Source: JAEUNJ01 sp052035955 (GTDB lineage: Bacteria > Pseudomonadota > Gammaproteobacteria > Burkholderiales > Rhodocyclaceae). From it: a stretch of DNA of 44,435 nucleotides. Each line of letters starts with the position of its first letter. Positions within the stretch are counted from its first letter, which is position 1. Below, one piece after another: positions 33,460 through 41,466 of the stretch. The DNA is taken from NCBI GenBank assembly GCA_052035955.1, contig JBPOHD010000090.1, positions 1-44,435 on the forward strand, in the 5' to 3' direction. A program made the translations under genes and the position numbers. Under the pieces are notes generated by a model. The model was not told the origin of the DNA. It made no database searches and saw nothing but the letters and a program-made list of their open reading frames with translations.

Positions 33460-33596
33460 CGGGGCGGCGGTCTTTTCCGCCCTCCCGGTCTCCCGGCCGC
33501 GGGCCCGATGGGGCCATTAGGGAATCGAGAGGTGGTCATAATGTGCTATTATCGACAGCCTTTTCGCACCCCCCGAGTGCCCCCCGCTTCGCTCCC

Positions 33597-34157
33597 ATGA
33601 CGTTGCCGCCGCCCTCCGTTCCGCGCCGGCGAATCCATACCCGAAGCATCGCGGTGGAAGGTTGGAAGCGGGACGACGGCCTCTGGGACATCGAGGCCCG
33701 AATCCTCGATGTCAAGGATCAGGACTACCCGCTCGCCTCCGGCATCCGTCCGAAGGGCGAGCCGGTCCACGACATGCGGGTGCGGGTGACCATCGATCGG
33801 GAATACAACGTGCTGGCTGCCACCGCGAGTATCGATGCCGTGCCCTATCCGGGCGGTTGCGACACCATCGCACCCGCCTATGGGCGCCTCGTCGGCCTCA
33901 ACCTGGTGCGCGGATTCCGCAGGGCCGTTGCCGAGATGTTCGAGAGCGTGCGCGGCTGCTCCCACCTCACGGAACTGCTGGGCTCCCTGCCCACGGCGGC
34001 CATCCAGACCTTCGCCAGCGAGGTTCGCGACGCCGAGGGCTCCCGGCCGGGCGAGAAGCCCTTCCAGCTCGACAAATGCCACGCATTGGAAACCACCACG
34101 GAGACAGTCCGGCGCTACTACCCGCGCTGGTATCGCGGCGACAAAACCGGCACCTAG
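33597..34157 (+). CDS. DUF2889 domain protein
   Basis: The 186-residue protein shows the DUF2889 pattern: RRRIHTRSIAVEGWKRDDGL, then WDIEARILDVKDQDYPL, VHDMRVRVTIDREYNVLAA, CDTIAPAYGRLVGLNLVRG and VRGCSHLTELLGSLPTAA. The function of the family is unknown. In many betaproteobacteria it sits beside sucCD, as here (33 bases before sucC), which hints at a role tied to CoA or TCA-cycle metabolism. The ATG at 33597 lacks a ribosome site; an in-frame GTG at 33543 is an alternative, adding 18 residues of less conserved sequence. A TATTAT box at 33548-33553 could be a -10 element for the shorter product. Confidence 0.85.
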   Translation: MTLPPPSVPRRRIHTRSIAVEGWKRDDGLWDIEARILDVKDQDYPLASGIRPKGEPVHDMRVRVTIDREYNVLAATASIDAVPYPGGCDTIAPAYGRLVGLNLVRGFRRAVAEMFESVRGCSHLTELLGSLPTAAIQTFASEVRDAEGSRPGEKPFQLDKCHALETTTETVRRYYPRWYRGDKTGT

Positions 34158-34190
34158 CCGGCGCCAAACCCTCATCAGCAAGGACGACCC

Positions 34191-35351
34191 ATGAAGATCC
34201 ATGAGTACCAGGGCAAGGAAATCCTCAGGAAGTTCGGCGTGGCCACCCCGCGCGGAAAAGCCTGTTTTTCCGTCGATGACGCAGTGCAGGCCGCCGAAGA
34301 GCTCGGCGGCAAGGTCTGGGTGGTGAAGGCCCAGATCCACGCCGGCGGCCGCGGCAAGGGCGGCGGCGTCAAGCTGGCCCGCTCCCTCGACGAAGTGCGC
34401 GCCAACGCCAGCCAGATCCTCGGCATGCAGCTGGTGACCCACCAGACCGGCCCGGCCGGCCAGAAGGTCCGCCGCCTGCTCATCGAGGACGGCGCCGACA
34501 TCAAGAAGGAATACTACGCGGCGGCCCTGACCGACCGCGCCACCCAGAAGGTCGCCCTGATGGCCTCCTCCGAGGGCGGCATGGACATCGAGGAAGTGGC
34601 CCACAAGACCCCCGAGAAGATCATCAAGGTCTTCGTCGATCCGCTGGTCGGGCTCACCGACGAGCAGGCGAAGCAACTGGCCGTCGGCATCGGCGTGCCC
34701 GAGGCCTCCCAGGCCCAGGCCATCGACACCTTCAAGAAGCTCTACACCTGCTACATGGAGACGGATGCCTCCCTGGCCGAGATCAATCCGCTGATCCTGG
34801 AAGGCAACGGCAACATCAAGGCCCTGGACGCGAAGTTCAACTTCGACTCCAACGCCCTCTACCGCCAGCCCGAGATCGTCGCCATGCGCGACCTCGACGA
34901 GGAGGACCCGGACGAGGTCGAGGCCTCCCAGTTCGACCTGGCCTACATCTCCCTGGACGGCAACATCGGCTGCCTGGTGAACGGTGCCGGACTGGCCATG
35001 GCGACCATGGACACCATCAAGCTGTTCGGCGCCGAGCCGGCCAACTTCTTGGACGTGGGCGGCGGCGCGACCACCGAGAAGGTCACCGAGGCCTTCAAGA
35101 TCATGCTGCGCAATCCCAAGGTCAAGGGCATCCTGGTAAACATCTTCGGCGGCATCATGCGCTGCGACACCATCGCCACCGGGGTCGTCGCCGCAGCCCG
35201 GGAGGTGCACCTGTCCGTTCCCCTGGTCGTCCGCATGAAGGGTACCAACGAGGACCTCGGCAAGAAGATCCTTGCCGAATCCGGCCTGCCGATCATCGCC
35301 GCCGACACGATGGCGGAAGCCGCGACCAAGATCGTCGCAGCAGTGAAGTGA
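34191..35351 (+). CDS. sucC: Succinyl-CoA synthetase (ADP-forming), beta subunit
   Basis: The 386-residue protein is full length and has the ATP-grasp organisation of SucC: MKIHEYQGKEILRKFGVATP, WVVKAQIHAGGRGKGGGVKL (nucleotide-binding region), LAEINPLILEGNG and the C-terminal CoA-ligase-like domain GCLVNGAGLAMATMDTIKLF with DVGGGATTEKV. With SucD it interconverts succinyl-CoA and succinate with ATP formation in the TCA cycle, and it also takes the succinyl-CoA made from phenylacetate. sucD follows after 10 bases with its own GAGGAAA ribosome site. sucAB are not adjacent. Confidence 0.97.
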   Translation: MKIHEYQGKEILRKFGVATPRGKACFSVDDAVQAAEELGGKVWVVKAQIHAGGRGKGGGVKLARSLDEVRANASQILGMQLVTHQTGPAGQKVRRLLIEDGADIKKEYYAAALTDRATQKVALMASSEGGMDIEEVAHKTPEKIIKVFVDPLVGLTDEQAKQLAVGIGVPEASQAQAIDTFKKLYTCYMETDASLAEINPLILEGNGNIKALDAKFNFDSNALYRQPEIVAMRDLDEEDPDEVEASQFDLAYISLDGNIGCLVNGAGLAMATMDTIKLFGAEPANFLDVGGGATTEKVTEAFKIMLRNPKVKGILVNIFGGIMRCDTIATGVVAAAREVHLSVPLVVRMKGTNEDLGKKILAESGLPIIAADTMAEAATKIVAAVK

Positions 35352-35361
35352 GGAAATCCAC

Positions 35362-36255
35362 ATGTCTATCCTGATCAACAAGGACACCAAGGTCATCACC
35401 CAGGGGATCACCGGCAAGACCGGCCAGTTCCACACCGAGAAGTGCATCGAGTACGCCAACGGCAGGAACTGTTTCGTGGCCGGCGTGAACCCCAAGAAGG
35501 CCGGCGAGAAGATCTTCGACGTGCCCATCTATGCCACGGTCAAGGACGCGAAGCAGGCCACCGGGGCGACGGTCTCAGTGATCTACGTGCCGCCGGCGGG
35601 CGCCGCGGCCGCCATCTGGGAAGCCTGCGAGGCCGACCTGGACCTGGCCATCTGCATCACCGAGGGCATTCCCGTCCGCGACATGCTGGTGGTCCGCAAC
35701 AAGATGAAGGACAAGGTGGCCAAGGGCGGCAAGGAAACACTCCTGCTGGGCCCCAACTGCCCGGGCCTCATCACCCCCGATGAAATCAAGATCGGCATCA
35801 TGCCTGGGCACATCCACCGCAAGGGCCGCATCGGCATCGTGTCGCGTTCCGGCACCCTGACCTACGAAGCCGTGGCTCAGGTCACCGAGCTGGGCCTGGG
35901 CCAGTCCTCGGCGGTGGGCATCGGCGGCGATCCGATCAACGGCCTCAAGCACATCGACATCATGAAGGCCTTCAACGACGATCCGGACACCGATGCCGTC
36001 ATCATGATCGGCGAGATCGGCGGCCCCGACGAGGCCGATGCCGCGCGCTGGTGCAAGGACCACATGAAGAAGCCCATCGTCGGCTTCATCGCCGGCGTCA
36101 CGGCCCCGGCCGGCAAGCGCATGGGCCACGCCGGTGCGCTGATCTCCGGCGGTGCCGACACCGCAGACGCCAAGCTGGCGATCATGGAGGAGTGCGGATT
36201 CAAGGTGACCCGCAATCCTTCCGAGATGGCGAAGCTGCTCAAGTCCATCCTCTGA
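35362..36255 (+). CDS. sucD: Succinyl-CoA synthetase, alpha subunit
   Basis: The 297-residue protein starts MSILINKDTKVITQGITGKT, the CoA-binding Rossmann domain of SucD. It has GPNCPGLITPDEIKIGIMPG and the phosphorylated histidine His256 in RMGHAGALISGG. EIGGPDEADAARW is the other conserved active-site stretch. Length and motifs are normal. It pairs with sucC immediately upstream to form the alpha2beta2 enzyme. A strong intrinsic terminator 20 bases after the stop closes the DUF2889-sucC-sucD unit. Confidence 0.97.
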   Translation: MSILINKDTKVITQGITGKTGQFHTEKCIEYANGRNCFVAGVNPKKAGEKIFDVPIYATVKDAKQATGATVSVIYVPPAGAAAAIWEACEADLDLAICITEGIPVRDMLVVRNKMKDKVAKGGKETLLLGPNCPGLITPDEIKIGIMPGHIHRKGRIGIVSRSGTLTYEAVAQVTELGLGQSSAVGIGGDPINGLKHIDIMKAFNDDPDTDAVIMIGEIGGPDEADAARWCKDHMKKPIVGFIAGVTAPAGKRMGHAGALISGGADTADAKLAIMEECGFKVTRNPSEMAKLLKSIL

Positions 36256-36274
36256 CCGACGCGAAGCAGGACGA

Positions 36275-36309
36275 CCGCGCCCGCCCGGGAGGGCCGGCGC
36301 GGTTTTTTT
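36275..36309 (+). terminator. Intrinsic terminator after sucD
   Basis: CCGCGCC (36275-36281) pairs with GGCGCGG (36296-36302) around a GC-rich inner part that can pair further, and seven T follow directly (36303-36309). It ends 17 bases before the start of the next gene, which must therefore have its own signal or rely on read-through. Confidence 0.88.
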
Positions 36310-36326
36310 CCGCCTAGAATCGGCCC

Positions 36327-37022
36327 ATGGAATTCGGTTCCCACGAGTTCTGGATCGCGGTTCTCCAGATCATCGCCATCGATGTGGTGCTCTCCGGCGA
36401 CAACGCCGTGGTGATCGCCCTGGCCTGCCGCAACCTGGCCCCGGATCAACGGAGGAAGGGCATCCTGTTCGGCGTCGCCGGGGCCGTCGGCCTGCGCGTG
36501 GTGCTCACGGCCTTCGCGGCCGGGCTGATGGGTTTCCCCTGGCTGAAGCTGGCCGGGGGCCTCCTCCTGCTCTGGATCGGCGTCAAGCTCCTGCAGCCGG
36601 AGGACGGGGACGGGCCCGATATCGCTCCGGCCGACCATTTGTTGGGCGCGGTGAAGACCATCGTGGTCGCCGACTTCGTCATGAGCCTGGATAACGTGAT
36701 AGGGGTGGCGGGCGCGGCGAGGGACTCGCTCGCGCTGCTCCTGTTCGGCCTGGCGGTCAGCATCCCGCTCATCATCTGGTCCAGCCAACTCATCCTCAAG
36801 CTGATGGAGCGCTTCCCGGTCATCGTCACCCTGGGGGCGGGCCTGCTGGGGTACGTTGCGGGGGGCATGATGGTCGCCGATCCCGCGCTAAAGGATTGGG
36901 CAAGCGGGCTTTTTCCCGGTGCCCCCACGGCGGCCGGGTTGGCCGGGGCAAGCTTTGTCGTTCTCGTCGGCAGCTGGATGGCACGGCGCAAGGCGATGGA
37001 AGAAGGTCGGAAGGTGTTGTAA
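36327..37022 (+). CDS. TerC/YjbE-family integral membrane protein
   Basis: The 231-residue protein has about seven membrane spans and the two acidic TerC motifs: VVLSGDNAVVIALACRNL in the first helix and DFVMSLDNVIGVAGAA in the middle. The family is linked to export of metal ions such as manganese; the exact substrate here is not shown. WLKLAGGLLLLWIGVKLL and PLIIWSSQLILKLMERFP are typical YjbE-branch spans. The ATG lies only 17 bases after the sucD terminator T-tract and lacks a clear ribosome site, so expression may depend on read-through. TAA is followed by an AT-rich spacer that holds the promoter for the signalling operon. Confidence 0.88.
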   Translation: MEFGSHEFWIAVLQIIAIDVVLSGDNAVVIALACRNLAPDQRRKGILFGVAGAVGLRVVLTAFAAGLMGFPWLKLAGGLLLLWIGVKLLQPEDGDGPDIAPADHLLGAVKTIVVADFVMSLDNVIGVAGAARDSLALLLFGLAVSIPLIIWSSQLILKLMERFPVIVTLGAGLLGYVAGGMMVADPALKDWASGLFPGAPTAAGLAGASFVVLVGSWMARRKAMEEGRKVL

Positions 37023-37061
37023 AAAACCCCTGCAAGACCCTGAAATGGATGAAAAATAAAT

Positions 37062-37090
37062 TTGACTGACTTGATGTTCGACTGTAAGAA
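37062..37090 (+). promoter_or_regulatory. Sigma70-type promoter of the CHASE2 signalling operon
   Basis: TTGACT (37062-37067) and TAAGAA (37085-37090) are separated by exactly 17 bases in a distinctly AT-rich stretch. Transcription would begin near 37097, about 86 bases before the kinase ATG at 37183. It is the best placed start for the whole kinase-to-MBL gene string, in which no later spacer over 75 bases occurs. Confidence 0.65.
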
Positions 37091-37182
37091 TTAGCATTAT
37101 GATGCTGTTTCTACGCTGACTTATTGTGTCCGGACAGCCGTCCGGGCGCAGGTGGAAGGGCCGTTGGAATGGGATTCTGGGG

Positions 37183-39759
37183 ATGAAGAAGGCGACGTTC
37201 TGGAAAAACGACTGGTTCCTCGGCGTGGTCGTCAGCGTCTTCCTGCTGTTTTCGGGCGGCAGCGACCTGATCCAGAGCCTGGAAAGAAAGGCATATGACC
37301 TGGGGGTGGGGATGGCGTCGCGCAATCCCTCCGACCGGGTCGCCGTCATCGCCATAGACAAGGCCAGCCTGGACAACATCGGCCGCTGGCCCTGGTCCCG
37401 GGAGATTCTTGCCGACACGGTGGACAAGCTTTCCGCCGCCAAGGCCAAGGTCATCGCCACGACCGTGCTGTTTTCCGAGCCGCAACTCGATCCGGGCCTG
37501 TCATATGTCAATAAGCTGATCGAGGCCTATTCCCAGGCGGGCGGTGCCCCGCTGACGGGTACAGCGGACGAGATCGGGGCTCAGGCGGTGCCCCTGTCGA
37601 CTTTCGGCCCCCTGCTGAAGGAGGCGGAGGAGCGGCTCAACACGGATCGCCGGTTCGCGGACGCCTGCGCCAAGGCCGGCAACATGGCATTCCCGATGCT
37701 TTTCAAAATCGGCGAGCCCAGGGGGCGGCCCGACAGGGAACTCCCGGATTTCGTCAAGAAGAACGCGGTGAAATTGGCCGCCGGAGACGCGCTGCCCCTG
37801 CCGACTTCGGACGTGGATTCCATCGTGATCGAGCCGCTGGGCAAGTGCGCGGCGGCGATCGGTCACTTGAACTCGACGCCGGACGTCGACGGGGGCATCC
37901 GTACCGAGCCCCTGGTCCTCAACCATTTCGACCAGACCTATCCGTCCCTGTCGCTGATGGTCGCGGCGAAGAGCCTCAACCTGGGACCGGCGGACATCCA
38001 GGTCCGGGCGGGTGACTCCGTGAGCCTGGGTCGCCTGAAGATCGGCACCGATCCGGTGACCCGGATGTATCCCTTCTTCTACAAGGACAAGGATGGCCAG
38101 CCGGCCTTCGCCGTCGATTCCTTCTTCGACGTCAAGAGCGGCAAGATTCCCTATGAGAAGTACAAGGACAAGATCGTCCTCATCGGTCCCACGGCCGCAG
38201 GCGTGGGCAGCATGTTCGTCACGCCGGTCTCGGCCACGATGCCCGCCGTCCTGCTGCAGGCCCACATCGTCTCCAGCATCCTCTCCGAACATTTCTTCGT
38301 TGCGCCGACCTGGGGTTTCTGGGTCGAGACCCTGATTTTCGTGCTGGTCGCGGCCTACCTGATCGCCCTGTTGCCGCGTTTGAAGGCCGGGCCGGCGGCC
38401 GGAGCGACCGCAGGTCTCCTGGTCATCCTGCTGGCCGCCCATTTCGTCCTGATGACTACCCAGTTGATGTGGCTGCAACTGATGCTGCCGGCGGTGCTGC
38501 TGGTCGTCGGCCACCTGTTGCTGACCACCAAGCGCTTCCTAGTCACCGAACGCGGCAAGGAGAAATCGGATCTCGATTCCGCGGAATCCAACCGGATGCT
38601 GGGCCTGGCATTTCAGGGGCAGGGCCAGTTGGACATGGCTTTCGACAAATTCCGCAAGTGCCCGCTGGACGACCAGTTGATGGAAAACCTCTACAACCTG
38701 GGCCTCGATTTCGAGCGCAAGCGGCAGTTCAACAAGGCCGAATCGGTGTTCAGGTACATGGCCGACTACAACCCGAAGTTCCGCGACCTGGAGAACCGTT
38801 TGTCGCGGGCCAAGCAGATGTCGGAGACGGTGATCCTCGGCGGGGGCGGCGGGCGCTCGAATGCGAGCACGATGATCCTCGAGGGCGGCCAGGTCGAGAA
38901 GCCGATGCTCGGTCGCTACCAGGTGGAGAAGGAGTTGGGCAAGGGCGCCATGGGCGTGGTCTATCTCGGCCGGGATCCCAAGATCAACCGCGTCGTCGCC
39001 ATCAAGACCATGGCCCTATCCCAGGAGTTCGACGAGGACGAATTGGCCGACGTCAAGGAGCGGTTCTTCCGCGAGGCTGAGACGGCGGGCCGCCTGAACC
39101 ACAGCAACATCGTCACCATGTACGATGCCGGCGAGGAGCACGACCTGGCCTACATCGCCATGGAGTTCCTGAAGGGCAAGGATCTGGTGCCCTATACCAA
39201 GCCCAACAACCTGATGCCCCTTCCCAAGGTGATGAGTATCATCGCCCGGGTGGCGGACGCGCTGGCCTATGCCCATGAGAACAACGTGGTGCACCGGGAC
39301 ATCAAACCGGCGAACATCATGTACGAGCCGGAATCCGACCAGGTCAAGGTGACCGACTTCGGTATCGCTCGGATCACGGACTCCTCCAAGACCAAGACGG
39401 GCATGGTGCTGGGCACCCCGTCGTACATGTCCCCCGAACAGTTGGCCGGCAAGAAGATCGACGGCCGCTCCGACCTCTTTTCGCTGGGCGTCACCCTCTA
39501 CCAGATGGCCTGTGGAAAGCTGCCATTCGAGGGCGATTCCATGGCGCAGTTGATGTTCAAGATCGCCAACGAGCCCCATCCGGACATTCGCGGCGTGAGC
39601 CCCGACCTTCCGGATTGCCTCGTCGCCATCATCGACCGGGCCCTGGTCAAGGATTCCGATGCGCGCTACCAGACCGGCGCCGAGATGTCGCGAGATCTGA
39701 AGGCCTGCATGGAGTCGGCCGGCGGCGGTGCGGCGACCCGAGTTGATATCGATATCTGA
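37183..39759 (+). CDS. CHASE2-domain receptor serine/threonine protein kinase
   Basis: The 858-residue protein has one N-terminal span (FLGVVVSVFLLFSGG), an extracytoplasmic CHASE2 sensor (about 30-370; VAVIAIDKASLDNIGRWPWS and IVLIGPTAAGVGSMFVTPVS) and three spans (about 376-446). A short TPR-like region follows (LGLAFQGQGQLDMAFDKF), then a PknB-type kinase domain (about 576-845). Catalytic residues are intact: GKGAMG loop at 586, Lys608 (VAIK), HRD 704-706, DFG at 725 and GTPSYMSPEQ. It should sense an external cue and phosphorylate Ser/Thr in the cytoplasm. The ATG at 37183 fits better than a GTG at 37126. The PP2C gene follows after eight bases, the normal kinase-phosphatase pairing. Confidence 0.93.
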   Translation: MKKATFWKNDWFLGVVVSVFLLFSGGSDLIQSLERKAYDLGVGMASRNPSDRVAVIAIDKASLDNIGRWPWSREILADTVDKLSAAKAKVIATTVLFSEPQLDPGLSYVNKLIEAYSQAGGAPLTGTADEIGAQAVPLSTFGPLLKEAEERLNTDRRFADACAKAGNMAFPMLFKIGEPRGRPDRELPDFVKKNAVKLAAGDALPLPTSDVDSIVIEPLGKCAAAIGHLNSTPDVDGGIRTEPLVLNHFDQTYPSLSLMVAAKSLNLGPADIQVRAGDSVSLGRLKIGTDPVTRMYPFFYKDKDGQPAFAVDSFFDVKSGKIPYEKYKDKIVLIGPTAAGVGSMFVTPVSATMPAVLLQAHIVSSILSEHFFVAPTWGFWVETLIFVLVAAYLIALLPRLKAGPAAGATAGLLVILLAAHFVLMTTQLMWLQLMLPAVLLVVGHLLLTTKRFLVTERGKEKSDLDSAESNRMLGLAFQGQGQLDMAFDKFRKCPLDDQLMENLYNLGLDFERKRQFNKAESVFRYMADYNPKFRDLENRLSRAKQMSETVILGGGGGRSNASTMILEGGQVEKPMLGRYQVEKELGKGAMGVVYLGRDPKINRVVAIKTMALSQEFDEDELADVKERFFREAETAGRLNHSNIVTMYDAGEEHDLAYIAMEFLKGKDLVPYTKPNNLMPLPKVMSIIARVADALAYAHENNVVHRDIKPANIMYEPESDQVKVTDFGIARITDSSKTKTGMVLGTPSYMSPEQLAGKKIDGRSDLFSLGVTLYQMACGKLPFEGDSMAQLMFKIANEPHPDIRGVSPDLPDCLVAIIDRALVKDSDARYQTGAEMSRDLKACMESAGGGAATRVDIDI

Positions 39760-39767
39760 GCACCATC

Positions 39768-40586
39768 ATGGATCTGAGCCAGAATTTGGAGATCGTCACC
39801 CGAAGCGACCCGGGGATGGTGCGCTCCCACAACGAGGACGCCGTGTTGGCCAACAGCAGCATCGGGCTGGCCATACTGGCGGACGGCATGGGTGGCTACA
39901 ACGCGGGCGAGGTGGCCAGCGGCATGGCGACCACCCTGCTGGGAACGGAACTGGAAAAGTCGCTCCACCTCAGGGAACCGCATGGCTTCGAAGGAGGCAA
40001 GCGGGTCGCCCACGGCGTTCTGGAGTCGGAGATTGCCCGGGCGAACACGGCGATCTACCAGGCGGCACAAAGCCAGCCCCAGTACTCGGGAATGGGGACG
40101 ACCCTGGTCATCGCCCTTTTCTTCGACAACATGATGACGGTCGCCCACATCGGCGACTCGCGCCTGTATCGCCTGCGCGGCGAAGAATTCAAACAGGTGA
40201 CACGGGACCATTCCCTGTTGCAGGAACAGATAGACAGCGGCATGATCACGCCGGAGCAGGCCAAGCATTCGCTCAACAAGAATCTCGTGACAAGGGCCCT
40301 CGGGGTCGATCCGGTGGTCGAGCCGGAAATACGGGACTACGATACATTGCCGGGCGACATCTACGTGCTCTGTTCGGACGGCTTGAGCGACATGGTGGAG
40401 GACGAGGAGATCGGGATGACCCTCTCGGCCCTGTCGGCGAACTTGGAGTTGTGCGCCACGCAACTGGTGCAGATGGCCAACGACAACGGTGGCCGGGACA
40501 ATGTTTCGGTGATTCTGGTCCGCGTGCTGAAGGAGTACCCGGTGGCGCGCGGCTGGTGGGCCAGGCTTCTGGCCTGGTTTAAGTGA
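39768..40586 (+). CDS. PP2C-type Ser/Thr protein phosphatase
   Basis: The 272-residue protein contains the full PP2C metal-binding set: RSHNEDAV, ADGMGGYNAGEVAS, GMGTTLVIALF, AHIGDSRLYRLRG, VLCSDGLSDMVED and GGRDNVSVILVRV. It is a single cytoplasmic domain of PrpC/Stp1 type, followed by a short tail with a hydrophobic end (GWWARLLAWFK) that might touch the membrane. By family knowledge it removes phosphate from Ser/Thr of the partner kinase and its targets. Gene order (kinase 8 bases before, FHA protein 12 bases after) makes the receptor kinase its likely partner. All expected acidic ligands are present. Confidence 0.95.
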   Translation: MDLSQNLEIVTRSDPGMVRSHNEDAVLANSSIGLAILADGMGGYNAGEVASGMATTLLGTELEKSLHLREPHGFEGGKRVAHGVLESEIARANTAIYQAAQSQPQYSGMGTTLVIALFFDNMMTVAHIGDSRLYRLRGEEFKQVTRDHSLLQEQIDSGMITPEQAKHSLNKNLVTRALGVDPVVEPEIRDYDTLPGDIYVLCSDGLSDMVEDEEIGMTLSALSANLELCATQLVQMANDNGGRDNVSVILVRVLKEYPVARGWWARLLAWFK

Positions 40587-40598
40587 AGGAAGACCACG

Positions 40599-41393
40599 AT
40601 GGCGAAGCTCATTCTCAGCATGGACGGCCTGGTGCTCAAGGAGATTCCGCTTACCAAGGAGCGGATGACGATTGGCCGAAAGCCTCATAACGATATCCAG
40701 ATCGACAATCTGGCGATCAGCGGCGAGCACTCGGTCATCGTCACGATCCTCAATGATTCCTTCCTGGAGGACTTGAACAGCACCAACGGCACCTACGTCA
40801 ATGGCCAGTCGGTGAAGAAGCACTTCCTCCAGAACAACGACGTCATCGAACTGGGGAAGTACCGCCTCAAGTACGTCAATGAGGTCCCGCAGCAGACGAC
40901 GGCCGCGGACTTCGAGAAGACCATGGTCCTGCGCCCGGACATGATGCGCAAGACGGCGGAGCAGATGGCCAGCAAGGGCATGGGTGACACCCAGACCGGC
41001 TTGAAGGCGGCGAACCTGGTGCCCCCGCCGGGCGCGCCCGCCGCTCCCGCGGCGGGGCCCGCCGCGGCGCCGCCGGCCCCGCCGCAGGCGGCTCCCCCCA
41101 AACCGGCTCCCGCTGCGGCCCCTTCCCTGCCCCTTGGGGCGATCCAGATCCTCTCCGGCGCCAACGCAGGCAAAGAACTGGAATTGACGAAGACCCTGAC
41201 GACCCTGGGCAAGCCCGGCGTACAGGTTGCCGTCATCGCCCGCCGGCCCCATGGCTACTTCATTACCCACGTGGAGGGGGCTTCGTTCCCCGTAGTCAAT
41301 GGCAAGATGCTGGATGCCCAGGCCCACCCGCTCGCCGACCACGACGTTGTCGAGCTGGCAGGCGTGAAGATGGAATTCTTCCTCAAGGGCTGA
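40599..41393 (+). CDS. Protein with one canonical and one degenerate FHA domain
   Basis: The 264-residue protein begins with a typical FHA domain (residues 1-95): MTIGRKPHNDIQIDNLAISG, then HSVIV and DLNSTNGTYVNG, giving the Arg, Ser/His and Asn residues that bind phosphothreonine. A long Ala/Pro linker (about 140-185) follows. The C-terminal 85 residues have the same strand order (TTLGKPGVQVAVIARRPHGY, then FPVVNGKMLDAQAHPLADHD) but lack the canonical GR and STNGT residues, so this reads as a degenerate FHA fold. It should read phosphothreonine marks placed by the kinase two genes upstream. No enzymatic domain is present, so it is an adaptor. GAAGGA precedes the ATG. Confidence 0.9.
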   Translation: MAKLILSMDGLVLKEIPLTKERMTIGRKPHNDIQIDNLAISGEHSVIVTILNDSFLEDLNSTNGTYVNGQSVKKHFLQNNDVIELGKYRLKYVNEVPQQTTAADFEKTMVLRPDMMRKTAEQMASKGMGDTQTGLKAANLVPPPGAPAAPAAGPAAAPPAPPQAAPPKPAPAAAPSLPLGAIQILSGANAGKELELTKTLTTLGKPGVQVAVIARRPHGYFITHVEGASFPVVNGKMLDAQAHPLADHDVVELAGVKMEFFLKG

Positions 41394-41466
41394 GCGGCGG
41401 TTCCTCGGCAGGCCGGCCGGGGGCGCGCCGAACCACCGAATCGGCCAACCGCATGATGGAGGCCCA

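Noticed and set aside
33455..33490. Terminator after paaY (GGGCGG/CCGCCC)
   Set aside because: A six-bp stem with T in the loop rather than after the stem; too weak to call.
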